DNA from: Cryptomeria japonica
Taxonomy: Eukaryota; Streptophyta; Pinopsida; Cupressales; Cupressaceae
Assembly (NCBI RefSeq): GCF_030272615.1
Contig: NC_081414.1
Location: 819,220,396 to 819,284,395, forward strand
DNA: 64,000 nucleotides
Reading direction: 5' to 3'
Numbering within the stretch: position 1 is the first letter of the stretch; each line of letters starts with the position of its first letter. Shown here piece by piece: positions 12,101 through 22,486 of the stretch. Made by a program: the position numbers and the translations under genes. The notes under the pieces are model-generated. The model saw nothing but the letters and a program-made list of their open reading frames with translations. It was not told the origin of the DNA and ran no database searches.

Positions 12101-12551
12101 CAAGAAATTGTATAGGGACACTTACAAAATGGATGTATTAACAAAGGGTCTTGACAAAGAAATCAGAAAAGCACAAGATAAGATTAATAATATTGCTGAT
12201 AATCTGATTGGAATATCAGACTCACTTTTGGAATTAGAGAAGAAAATTGCAGAGTAGGAAGAGAAAATCAAGAAACTAGAAAATGAAAAACAAAGAATAA
12301 AGGACAAAGCAAGGGACTTAAAATGCAGACTTGGTCCAAGACTAGAGTATCTTATTTCTTTGAGAAAAGAAATATCTGAGGCTCGGGTTCTAGGACTAAA
12401 GACACTGGAAGATAAAATGCACATACTCACTGGTATAGTGCAGAGGACTCAAGAAGCCATAAAAGACTACAAAACATTCAGCAATGGAATAAATCTAGTT
12501 TTGACAGACATTTTTCAGATTGTAACCCACTGGATACAAGAATCCAGGTAG
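9124..12551 (+). pseudogene. Long novel ORF replacing Copia pol
   Basis: Starts ATGGCATCTTCATCC (MASSSTPEFIANPT) and can be followed for about 1,140 codons with one frameshift near 9687 and stops at 10158, 10914, about 10962 and 12255. Layout: a folded N-terminal region (1-350) with segments such as HANRLNSVSSLCIKSAYDMV and GTFRFGNLLVCLMLYITKQV; a strongly basic block (KRKPSPKPSPTPKRTRQKQQ near 10490, then repeated KKKK), plausibly nuclear-localising or nucleic-acid-binding; a Thr/Pro-rich low-complexity middle (11150-11620); and a Lys/Glu-rich C-terminal coiled coil (11780-12551). I recognise no enzyme motif. It occupies the place of pol between gag and the polypurine tract. It may be a captured gene or a structural protein specific to non-autonomous elements. 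Confidence 0.8.
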
Positions 12552-12723
12552 GACTCCACTGACAGCGAATGACAACCTTTGTCATTGATGTCAAAGGGGG
12601 AGTAGAGGAATGAGAAAAATGGTTCATCTACTCAGGGGGAGCACACAGTTTTGAGCATACATTTTTTGGATATCATTTTTGAACACTTTTTTATTTTTCT
12701 CAATGAGTGTTGCCATCAATGCC

Positions 12724-12734
12724 AAAGGGGGAGA
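12724..12734 (+). other. Polypurine tract
   Basis: AAAGGGGGAGA immediately upstream of the 3' LTR (12736), the expected plus-strand primer for LTR element reverse transcription. Confidence 0.85.
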
Positions 12735-12735
12735 T

Positions 12736-13507
12736 TGTTGGCAAAAGCACACTCCAATGAGAATTTGTAGGTGATTTAAGGTTTTGTCATTGATGGTAAC
12801 CTTGCAATCATATGATACTGAAAAGACAAATATACTGGCACCGGCAACAACAAACTCTACACCAGCAATAAAAGGATGGATACCGGCACTCTAGCTGACA
12901 AGAATTTTGTTGATAATATATTTTGTAATTAATTGTAAAATCATTGTAAGCCAACATGGTGAGTTGTAATATGACTCATATATGTATGAGATCATTGTAT
13001 AACATTTAGTAATAATGAGATAGGCAAAATTATGTAGACCTAATATGTGAATTATAGGTTAAGGGTTTATGTATGAAGCAGACCTAAAACCGGTACTAGA
13101 TCTGGCATAGCAGATGCTAATTTGAAGCAGTACAAGACATTGGATTTGTATGATCCATTTTGTAAATCAGTGTGATTTCCTTTGTAATTGAGCAGTGAGC
13201 TCTAGGCACTTGGCCTTCTTGCATGTGTAGGCCCCTCTTGTAAAATAGTAATATTCCCTTATTGGCCAGTAAGTGAATATTGTTGGTCACAAATCCCACC
13301 GAGGTTTTTTCCACACTGGGTTTCCTCATTAAACTACTATGTTATGGTGTGATTTTCATGTGGTTGTTGTTATTCTTGTTTACTGCATTATTTTTGGTTT
13401 ACTGGTACACAGTATTGTTATGCTTTACATGTTTTAAATCAAGTAAATTCATAAACCGGCTAGATACTGATTCACCCCCCCTCTCGGTATCTTTGGGAAT
13501 CCTAAAA
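12736..13507 (+). repeat. 3' LTR of the pol-less Copia-like element
   Basis: 772 bp, starts TGTTGGCAAA and ends GGGAATCCTAAAA, then ATATT and the resumed LINE-1 frame. Confidence 0.88.
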
Positions 13508-13512
13508 ATATT

Positions 13513-14136
13513 AGTGTCAAAAGTTGAATCATCAATCATAGAACTTGTAAATGAAGTGGCCAAAAGGAAATTAAGAAAGAAAAATATCTTCACAAACAAA
13601 GATAGTGAGCTTATGAAAAAGTTCCTAGGGTTGGTGATTCCAAAGGGATTTGATTTTTCTCAAAAGGACAATAATGCAGAGCAGAGGAAATTCACATGTC
13701 AGAAAGCTCCTGAGAATGGGTGGATCAACATAAACTTTGACAGAGCTTCACTAAGAAACCCAGGACATGTTGGCATTGCGTGTGTATCTCAAAATGATCA
13801 GGGCAAGGTCATAGGGGAAGTGGAGGAATATATTGGAGAGGCAACAAATAATATAGCAAAAATTTGGGCAGCTCTTAGAGGAATTAAAATGGGGAAGGGT
13901 TGGGGATCAGACACATTCAGATAGAAGGTGATTCACTCTTGGTCATAAATGTCATGAGAAATAAATGGATACTGAATTGGCAACTGGAAAGATGGCTCAA
14001 GCCCATTGTGGAGGCACTGCAAAGTTTTAACTAGTTCAAAATTGGCCTCATATTTTGGGAGGGTAATAAGGTGGTGGATGAGTTGGCAAATCATGTTGCC
14101 TTGAAAGAAGATGTAAAATTATATCACAACCCTTAA
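13513..14136 (+). pseudogene. LINE-1 ORF2, RNase H domain
   Basis: Continuation of LINE-1 after the LTR element. NGWININFDRASLRNPG corresponds to the plant LINE RNase H start (usually W-x-K-x-N-F-D-G-A-S), followed by VGIACVSQNDQGKVIG, NNIAKIWAALRGI (catalytic Glu replaced by Lys), EGDSLLVINVMRN in another frame after a frameshift near 13910, and FWEGNKVVDELANHVA. It would degrade RNA in the RNA-DNA hybrid during LINE copying. The frame ends at TAA 14134-14136. Confidence 0.87.
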
Positions 14137-14935
14137 GTACAAAAGCGCAAAATTTGATGTCCTTGGAAAGATCTATATGATGGATGAAAGATGATAGGCT
14201 TGTACTCCCAAAATCTCCAACAAACTGACACAACGGGGGACGTTGCTTCAAGGATGTGATCACACATGCCAAGTTTGGTGAATGACGAGAGATATACACG
14301 AGTGTAATCATTAAAGGTAAAGGCTCATCACACAAATGGTCTAAGTGCTAGGTGGCAAAGCCATAAGCATCTAAGTCATGAGTAGGAGATTATGAGGAGG
14401 ATTGGCAACATCTGAGGTTTTATATGCAATACAATTTGGGAAGTGCTATCATCGTGGCATGATCATTCCCAGCCCATAGTCTTTTCAACTAGGTTCTATA
14501 TAATCATGGCAAGATGAGAGGAAAGACAATTTATTCCCCTCTACTTCTGAGAGAGCTAGAAGTGATAGCGATGGACATCGCCATTTTGTTGGAAGCGACC
14601 AAACAACATATGGCTTTCCTAGGGGAAATAACGGAGAGGAGGTTGAGTATGGTTCTAGAGTCAAACTGCCCTTTGGTCCTACTTGTAGCAAAGAATATTC
14701 TAGGGGGAAAATGTTTAAGAGAAACACACAAATGGGTAAAAGTACAAATCTATGTTGCACCTAAAGCTAATTCGTACGATCCAGCCAGACCAATGTGGAA
14801 TTCACATGGTGTCGATGTGTCAAAAGGGTTCCGGTCAGAACCCCTTCCCCTATATGAGTTGTTAAAAATCGTTTTCCCCTCATTTTTCACTAACCAGCTT
14901 AGAGTTCAGTAACTACGGAGGAGAAGGGGGCAAAC
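14137..14935 (+). mobile_element. LINE-1 3' region, end uncertain
   Basis: Follows the RNase H stop without a visible junction. It holds a 132-codon open frame at 14514-14912 (MRGKTIYSPLLLREL...) with no recognised domain; its reality as a gene is doubtful. I see no poly-A tail to mark the end of the LINE; a T run at 14966-14978 and AT-rich DNA follow. Confidence 0.4.
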
Positions 14936-15189
14936 GAGCTCAGCCGAAAATGTTTCCCAAGTAGGTTTTTTTTTTTTTTAATGTTTTTCAAAAAGAAATA
15001 GTATTAATATATATTAATTATTTATCTTTTTTTCATAATTTTGTATATATATATTTTTTTTTAATTCTTAATAATATATTATCTTTAAAAAAATTTATGT
15101 TTAATAATATATTAGTTTTAAACATTTTAATTGTTAATTATTTATAAATGTGACATACACATATATAACTTTAGATGTTAAAATGTTAT
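14936..15189. other. AT-rich spacer
   Basis: Runs of T and ATATAT, no ORF, no recognisable element. It separates the LINE-1 tail from the satellite-like block. Confidence 0.5.
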
Positions 15190-15360
15190 CCTACGACTCC
15201 TGAGCACATAATAGGACCTCTTAAGACACCTAGGGCCTCTTAAGACATTCAGGATCGCTTAGGACAATTAGGAAAACTTAGTACATCTTTTGATCTCTTA
15301 AGACACTTAGGAGAACTCAGTACATCCTAGGGCCTTTTAAGACATCACACAACCCCTTAG
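15190..15360. repeat. Degenerate start of satellite-like block
   Basis: Short repeated phrases of the type CTTAAGACACCTAGG and CTTAGGACAATTAGG, resembling the block that resumes at 16518. The two parts are separated by a solo LTR flanked by CTTAG. Confidence 0.6.
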
Positions 15361-16512
15361 TGTTAGGAACTGGGAAGGACAACTAAGAGGGGGGGTGAAT
15401 TAGTTGTAAACCAGTTGTCAATAAATTATAACCCAAAATAAATTATTCCAACTTATAATTCAGTGCCAGTAAACCAAACTTAATGTCGGTAAAATAGATT
15501 AGTTGTTATAGCAGTACCGGTATAACGTAATGCATGAAACAGAAAGAGAAACAACATCCACAATACATGACACTGAGATTTTGACGTGGAAACCCTGTAA
15601 GGGGAAAAAACACAGTGGGAAACCTTACCCACAATAAGATTATACTACTGTAGATAATAAGTGTATACAAATGGGGTCTGCACATGCAGAAAGGCCAACT
15701 GCCTAGAGCTCACTTCTCAATCATAAAATAGGAGTCACATTGACTATGGTTGGATGGTTAAATCCAATAACAATGTACTGCTTCAAAATAGCATGTTCAA
15801 TGTTGGATTCAGTACCGGTTTAAGATCTGAACATGAGTGCTAAACACCTTCATAACCTTCCTTCAACCTTCAGATAACTTCTGCGTGATTCGCACAAGGA
15901 TTTGCTTAATTTTGCTCTTCAATGATCTTCAATATTCGCACACACTCATACCACATGATCTTCAATAAGATCTTACAATCATTTATACAAAACCTAAGAC
16001 CTTAACATAAGGTTGGCTCACTAAAGATATTACAATTAAATCAATTACAAAATAAGTCTTGATGTGATACAATATGTTGGCTCGATACATTTACATAATA
16101 TCCAATCAATAAACTAATTCCAAAATGTGTAATGTTGATCTAGAACATGATATCTTGTACTAGTCCATAACCTATACCTATATGTCGGTAAAGGAAAATA
16201 TGTCAACCCAATTAGACCAATAAGAAAAACACCAAATCCAAATATCCAATCCATGTCTTCGACATAACCAAATGATCTCTGGATGATAACAAGTCATCAT
16301 CACTGTCAGTGAACCATATATCCTATCAGTGAACATATGTCGGTGACTGTGCATAAGCCACTAACCATGCCGGTGAACACAATGTATCAGTTCAACAATA
16401 AACCAATATAACCAAAGTACCAAATCAACAATGTAGACCTCCAAGAAGATAAGTGTTGACATCAATGACAAAACCAATGCAACACATGATGAAGTCATCC
16501 ATAATACCAACA
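15361..16512 (-). mobile_element. Solo LTR-C (Copia type), minus orientation
   Basis: 1,152 bp beginning TGTTAGGAACTGG and ending ATAATACCAACA, flanked on both sides by CTTAG (15356-15360 and 16513-16517). Read on the minus strand it starts TGTTGGTATTATGG. It shares features with the 6882 LTR: a G/C run beside GGTGAATTAG (15387-15402), a TGCACATGCAGAAAGGCCAA segment, CCGGTTTAAGATCTG and the phrase GACATCAATGACAAAACC. No internal region or second LTR is present, so it is a solo LTR left by LTR-LTR recombination. Confidence 0.88.
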
Positions 16513-16517
16513 CTTAG

Positions 16518-17640
16518 TAGATCATAAAAGCTATTAAGACATGAACGACCCCTTAATACATCCTAAGACATATTTTGACCCCTTTTAGCATCCTCACATG
16601 TATAATATAAGACCCCTTAAGACCCCTTCTGACTGTAATGATCCATAATAATACCTTATAACCCATAATGACCCCTATTGACCCCATAGGATCATATAGT
16701 GTCATAAGGGGTCATATGGAGTCGTTAGGGATCATATGGGGTCTTAAGGGGCCAACCATGTGTTCTAAAACATGTGTGACCCCTTAGGAACCCTTATGAT
16801 CCCTTTTAACATCCTAGTATGTACACCATACCCCTTAGGACCCAATATGACTGGATATAGGATCGCATAGTGTCCAAAGGGATCATATGGCGTCCTAAGG
16901 GACCATGCATGTGTTTTTTAACACATGTGTGACCCATTAGGACCCCATATAATCCATTATAACTTCCTAGTATGTACAACATACCCCTTAGAACACCATA
17001 TGACCATGTAGTGTCCTAAGGGGTCATATGGGGTCCTATGGGGGCATACATGTGTTTCAACACATGTGTGACCCTTGAAGACCCCATATGACCCCTTTTA
17101 ACATCCTAGTATATACAACATACCCATTAGGACACCATATGACCACATAGGATCACATAGGATCACATAGTGTCCTAAAGGGTCATATGGGGTCCTAAGG
17201 GGCCACACATGTGTTCTAGCACATGTGAACCTTTAGGACCCCATATGATACCTTTTAACATCCTAGTAGGTATAACATACCCCTTAAGACCCAATATGAC
17301 CACATAGGATAACATAGTGTCCTAAGGGGTCATATGGGGTCCTAAGGGGTTATACAAGTGTTCTAACACATTTGAATGACCCATTAGAACCCCATATGAT
17401 CCCTTTTAACATCCTAGTGTGTACAACATACCCCTTAGGACCCAATATGACCACATAGGATGACATAGTGTCCTAAGGGCTCATATGGGGTCCTAAAGGG
17501 TCACGCATGTGCTCTAACACATGTGTGACCCCTTAGGACCCCATATGACCCCTTTTAACATCCTAGTAGGTACAACATACCCCTTAGGACACCATATGAC
17601 CACATATGACCCCATTTCATAAACCCCTTAAGACCACCTA
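16518..17640. repeat. Tandem array, ~150-bp unit, about six copies
   Basis: The phrase CATCCTAGTATGTACAACAT recurs at about 16811, 16963, 17102, 17258, 17408 and 17557, a period of 140-156 bp. Each unit contains three dyads: GTATGT..ACATAC, a pair CCTTAGGACCCCATATGACC / GGTCATATGGGGTCCTAAGG, and ACATGTGT..ACACATGT. The first 300 bp are more degenerate. It could be a small satellite or the subterminal repeats of the DNA transposon that follows. Confidence 0.85.
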
Positions 17641-17931
17641 TTAAACATGACATAATATTACTTTAAGATGTTTCCACTAGGATGTTTAAAATTCTTTCAA
17701 TCTTTTATATGTTTAAATGTCAAATTTATATTAATTTACATGTAGTGTTCTATATATGTTTGTAATGCTAATTTTATACATGTGTCTAAATTTGTTATAT
17801 GTAATTATATATATAGTTCTACATCTTTTTGAAAAATTGCACTTTATTTTAGTATTCTTCAAAGAAAAAGATGTTATATATATAATTATAATGTACATGT
17901 GCATGCAGATATCTATATTTTTCATACCATC

Positions 17932-19945
17932 ATGGAAGATCATCCTAGTTCACATCATACTGGATCTGAGCCTAACGTTCATCCAGATGGGAGTGAGCAG
18001 ACATCACACTAGTCTGCAAGATCTATTAGTGAGAGGCAATGTCTTTTTGACCAAACCACACAGACATTACAGTGTGCTTTAAAGAACTTGGATCACACAT
18101 TGGATAACATCCCTAACCTTACAAATAGGGAAAGGGCATTAGCCATTAGAGATCAGTTGTGTCATATGATTGATGTTGTTCAAACATATAACCCATATGA
18201 TGACATCAGCATTGATGCATTCTATACTTCTCTTTCACATAGTGTTGCTAGTACTGTAAAATGGAAAAAAATGGATGATGATTTTTTTACTACTGATGTG
18301 AAGAGTATGTTCCCCTTTTATTAGTCAAAAGGTAGAATAAGAGGTTATTTGACTACTAGGTGCACAGATGTACTTGTGGCACCTTTTATGTATCCCAAAT
18401 GCTTGGTTGCTCATCATAGGTGGCCCCAAAAGTATGAGTTGCTCATCTATTTCTACAAACAATTGTTTCTAGAGTTCCATTTGTGCTATGATGTAGATTA
18501 TACAGATTTTCGTGTGCATGCTAGGCAGGGGAGAGGTAGGTTTTCGGATAAGTTTAGACACTACTACTAATAAGCAGGCATTAGTTGGTCCAAACCTTTT
18601 GGTTCTTCCAAAATGTTTGGAACTATCACATGCAACAGATAGTGTAATTGATGACACCTAACGATATTTTGTTTCTAGTATTGCTACTATTATGACACAA
18701 GTTGAATAGATGACATTGGATTGTGTGGGCATATATTTGTTACGTTTTCATACTAGCATTCCTCTAGTTGATAATATATCTATGAGTTATGATCCCTACA
18801 TTCGAGAAGACATACCATCACCTATGGATGTTTCATGATGGCATGAGGTAGATCATTTGTGATAGATAAGTGCATGTCTATCCAATAGTCTTTTGGATGC
18901 ATATCAGGTTCTTTCTTTGGAGCATGGGTTCTCTCTACATGAGGCACCAATATATGTTAGACGAGTACTTGGTAGACTGACTCCTTCTTGCTATGGTGGT
19001 ACTATAGATTCTCAGCGTGGTGTTATGAATCCTACAACCCCTCCCCAGCATAAAACAGTTGGCCAAGATACACCTCCTCCTGTTGTTCATACATTAGTGG
19101 ATCCCACAACACTAGATATCGAAGTTCATGGGGTTTACACTAGTCTACTTATGGACATAGACCCTGATGGTGATGTTGCAGTGGGCTCCTTAAATGATTC
19201 TAACATTAGTAGGATCGGGTGAGCATTACATTCTGCAAATGAGGTATAAATTTTAAAATTAATTTTAAAAACTATCTATAGTTCGCTATAAAATTTGAAT
19301 TACATGTATATATATACAATTTCTATATTCTAGAGGTATAATTTTTTAATTAAAATTATAATTTGTGAATTGTAGGTAATTATGTTAGGATCCATGTATG
19401 GAGATTTACAAACAGCTACTAATCCTATTCATCATGAGACATGGGTGTAACTTATTAATTTTTTAAGTTCAAATTAAATGGAAAGTTATTAATTTTAATT
19501 GATTTTTTTTCAAAATTTCTAGGAAAGTTATTTATCTAACAAAATTTGTACATTGTAGGTTGAGCCATGATCATGCCTCTCTTCATCTTGTAGTCATAGA
19601 CTGCATGTACATGGTGGAGATGTTAGAGACCAAGTATGTTTATCTAGACCACATGTATGTTCTTAATCTAGGTTGAATTACATTAGAAAATATACATGAG
19701 ATCAGGTATAACTTATATATATTAAAAAATTAAAATTAAGTTCAACAATTATTAAATACCTTGATATAAATTATTTAATTAATGAGATTTTTACCATGTA
19801 TTCTTAAATTTATATTTATTAATGTTTAATGTATGTACATGTGTACTCTATTGCAGGTGCAGTGATCAAGTCATGGATCAAGATAGGGCCCTGACTAACC
19901 CCTTATACATTCATTTGACACATATTTTATTTGTGTGTACATCAT
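17932..19945 (+). pseudogene. Multi-exon gene of unknown family (gene A)
   Basis: The frame starts at ATG 17932 (MEDHPSSHHTGSEPN) and runs with a stop near 18010, another at 18322, a frameshift near 18565 and several later stops up to 19220. Recognisable ungapped stretches include RERALAIRDQLCHMIDVVQT, WPQKYELLIYFYKQLFLEFH, DFRVHARQGRGRFSDKFR, HTSIPLVDNISMSYDPYIRE and LEHGFSLHEAPIYVRRVLGR. GTGAGC near 19219 and AG/GT pairs near 19376, 19447, 19558 and 19856 suggest four exons; the third reads HASLHLVVIDCMYMVEMLET. I know no family for it. It points toward the minus-strand transposase-like gene at 33.5-46.9 kb, once the gypsy insertion is removed, so the two may have been convergent genes of one element. 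Confidence 0.6.
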
Positions 19946-20248
19946 ATGTACACATACACACACACATGTATGTATGTGCATGTGCATACATTTTCTAGAC
20001 ATTACAAACATATTTTATAGATATAAATTTTCTAGACATTTCCTGGACATATTTTAGTACATACATACATGTGTAGATCTACATTTCATTATATATTATA
20101 TAGCTATCTTACTATTTTGGCTTTACTATCTTATATTTCATGAAGATTGATATTGTTTGATTTTGTGAACAAATTAAATTTAAATGTTAATTGATGACTT
20201 GATAATTTGATTTGTGTTTCATGGGATCTTGAAATTTTAGATAGATAT
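19946..20248. other. AT-rich downstream region with short simple repeats
   Basis: Contains ACACATACACACACACATG and TGTATGTATGTGCATGTGCA around 19960-19995 and otherwise AT-rich DNA. It ends at GATAT (20244-20248), the left target duplication of the gypsy element. Confidence 0.55.
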
Positions 20249-21906
20249 TGTGTGAGGGAAAAAGCGAGACTAGGTTATCATGTCCTAATCCTACCTCTTG
20301 TCACACATTACGGAATACGAAAGAGCCTAGAGGTATCGCACAATTGGCTACTTCTTTTTGTGAAAGAGAGAGCCACGGGCTACCTGTTAGGGTTTCTATT
20401 CCTTCGTTGTATTTGAAAGGTAAGATTATGCAAGTTCAATTCCTAACCCTAAAATGCAAGTATGAGCTAACAACAAGATTGCAAAATTGAACTTAAACAA
20501 TGGAAAGTTGTAAACACAAGGATAAAACAAGAATGCAGATGTGTACCCGGAGTCAAAATTTGACTGAAAATGTTCGGGACGGGGGCGCGGGCACCACTGT
20601 CCTGATTCTGTCCCGGAACTGCACCTGAAACTACTGTTTTGCACTCTAGAAAGCTGTCTGAAATGCTGTCTATCAGGAGGACCAGGGCGCCCAGGGCCTC
20701 TGTCCCAGGGACCAGGGCACCCAATGCCCCTGTCCTGACAGGACCAGGGCACCCCACGCCCCTGTCCTGGTATTCTGCTCTGCAATTTGGTGTGGGGTGC
20801 TATCTCAACCTGCTTTTTTCGGATCTGCAACCTGCGGCGTCGTCCGAGTCTCGAAACCTACACTTATATCTGAAAAATGTGTTTGGGCAGCTATATAGGG
20901 TTTTTCCTTAGTCAAACCCCCGCTTTGGTGATTTCCACCTCCATGAATAGCCAAGTTGTATTGTAAAAGTAATGTGTGTGCAGACCTTGTGTGTGTGCAA
21001 GATCTAAAATGCAAGTAAGCAAACTAGAGCAACCTAGAAAGTAAACCCTAATTGCTTGTTAATGATAATGTAAATGCTCTAAATCAAGATGCAAAGTGAT
21101 CTAAAGCATGAATAAATGAGATATTGAAGCTTATGCAAAGACATGAAACCAACATGAAATCATACCCAACCCCCAAGGGAGAGGTACAAGCCAATCTTCA
21201 GTCGGTAATCTCCTATTGTTCTTCAATGTCTTCCAAGCCCTAAATGGATGAATGGATTTGATAAATGCTTGATAGAGGGGTGTTGAATGTTGTTGAAGTC
21301 TTCAAAGATCTGCTCTTTTGCTGCATATGAGGTTCCTGAAAACAAAATTCGGATCCCTTCAAATGAAGAAAGAGAGCTCTTATATATGAAACCCTAGGTC
21401 GCAATTTTGTCTTTTGGCCGACCTAGAGATTGAATATCCCGCCAATTTCTTGGGGTTAAGCTTTATTTTATGATTGGATCGTGCTCCTAAAATTTTAGGA
21501 AAAATGTCCGGGACCGTGTGCACTCCGGGCGCCATGGTCCCGGCAACTTTTCACCAAATTTTCAGGGCCGCCAGATATGATGATTTTAGAGAGAATCCCG
21601 AAGTTACAAGTGATTTCGAGATGTTTTGACCCCTGAAATCAAGCCCCCAAGTTCAAAATAGGACTTAATTAGGGTTTTCGATTAGATGATGCATTGGAGG
21701 AATCACATGAAAAGGGGCACACTTTAATGAAAGGGCCCGACTTTATGATGTGAAGGATGATGAAATAGGACCTTAGACCTAATTAATTTGATTAATTAAG
21801 TGCTAAAGGGGAAATGTAATGCAAAATGCAACTGCGCCAAGGCGGGTGCTAAACTAGGTGTTAAATTGTACTGCTTTAGCAAGTGCATACAATTTATGAT
21901 GTTACA
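20249..21906 (-). repeat. 3' LTR of gypsy element
   Basis: TGTGTGAGGG...GATGTTACA. It holds a GC-rich block (20690-20765) of repeated AGGACCAGGGCGCCC-type phrases and, at about 21526, the motif GGCGCCATGGTCCC that recurs as a tandem array in the internal region. A TATA-like TATATAAGAGCTC on the minus strand lies near 21373-21387. Confidence 0.94.
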
Positions 21907-21922
21907 TTTAGCCCCCACTTTA
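21907..21922 (-). other. Polypurine tract of gypsy element
   Basis: On the minus strand AAGTGGGGGCTAAA abuts the 3' LTR, the expected plus-strand priming site. Confidence 0.8.
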
Positions 21923-22486
21923 GCGGTCATATGAGTCCTACGTGCATATGCAAGCTAAAGTACAGAAAGTAAACATCATTTGAAAAAGGATATATCCATA
22001 AGTTGTCGGACGAAGCCCCCAGCGGTATCTGCAGTACACAGTTAGGAACCACACCCTAAAAAACACACGTTAGATCACAAAATCACCTAATGCTTACTAA
22101 GGAAGGTGATGAAATTTGTGAGTAGCTATATGCCCCCCCCTGTTTCGGCTTGCTTATTAGGGAGGTGAAACAGGGTAACATGTTTACTTACGACAAATTG
22201 TGTAAGAGAGTATTGATGAGGGATGTTCACTGAAAAGGCTTCATCAGAGCACTTTTTGGAACATCCCGAGAGTAGGGGAGCGAAAATACGATTCCTACGC
22301 AACAAACGGTTCAAAAATCGCATCTCCCAAACTCAAGTTATGATGAAATGAGTGATAGAGGAAAATTAGGGTTTTGAAAGTAAATGAAAAAGAATGAAAG
22401 TATATACCTTTGAAAGTGACATTTGCATTTGTCACTTTGTTGATTCTGAGTACTGTTCATTGCAGCGGAGCCCACATAGCCATCAA

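Larger units (their letters stand above)
6882..13507 (+). mobile_element. Pol-less Copia-like LTR retrotransposon with novel ORF
   Basis: A 6,626-bp element with two LTRs (6882-7671, 12736-13507), a classic Copia primer binding site, a polypurine tract, a gag-like zinc-knuckle ORF and, in place of protease, integrase, RT and RNase H, one long ORF of unknown family. It sits inside the LINE-1 RNase H region: LINE frame ...PREI before it continues as LVSKVESSIIE after it. Flanks are ATCTT (6877-6881) and ATATT (13508-13512), a 5-bp target duplication with one mismatch. No Copia pol motif (YVDD, DADWAGD, HHCC) is present, so it would need proteins in trans. Confidence 0.88.

Noticed and set aside
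14514-14912. 132-codon ORF as a host gene
   Set aside because: No domain, no splice or promoter support, and it lies in the LINE-1 3' region; mentioned there only.
16518-17640. Telomere-like repeats (CCCTTAGGACCCC phrases)
   Set aside because: The unit is about 150 bp and the phrase is not the plant CCCTAAA repeat; it is a satellite-like array.
20426-20911. GC-rich overlapping ORFs in the gypsy LTR on both strands
   Set aside because: They arise from low-stop GC-rich repeats in the LTR, and matching frames recur in the other LTR at 31503-31947; no conserved protein.
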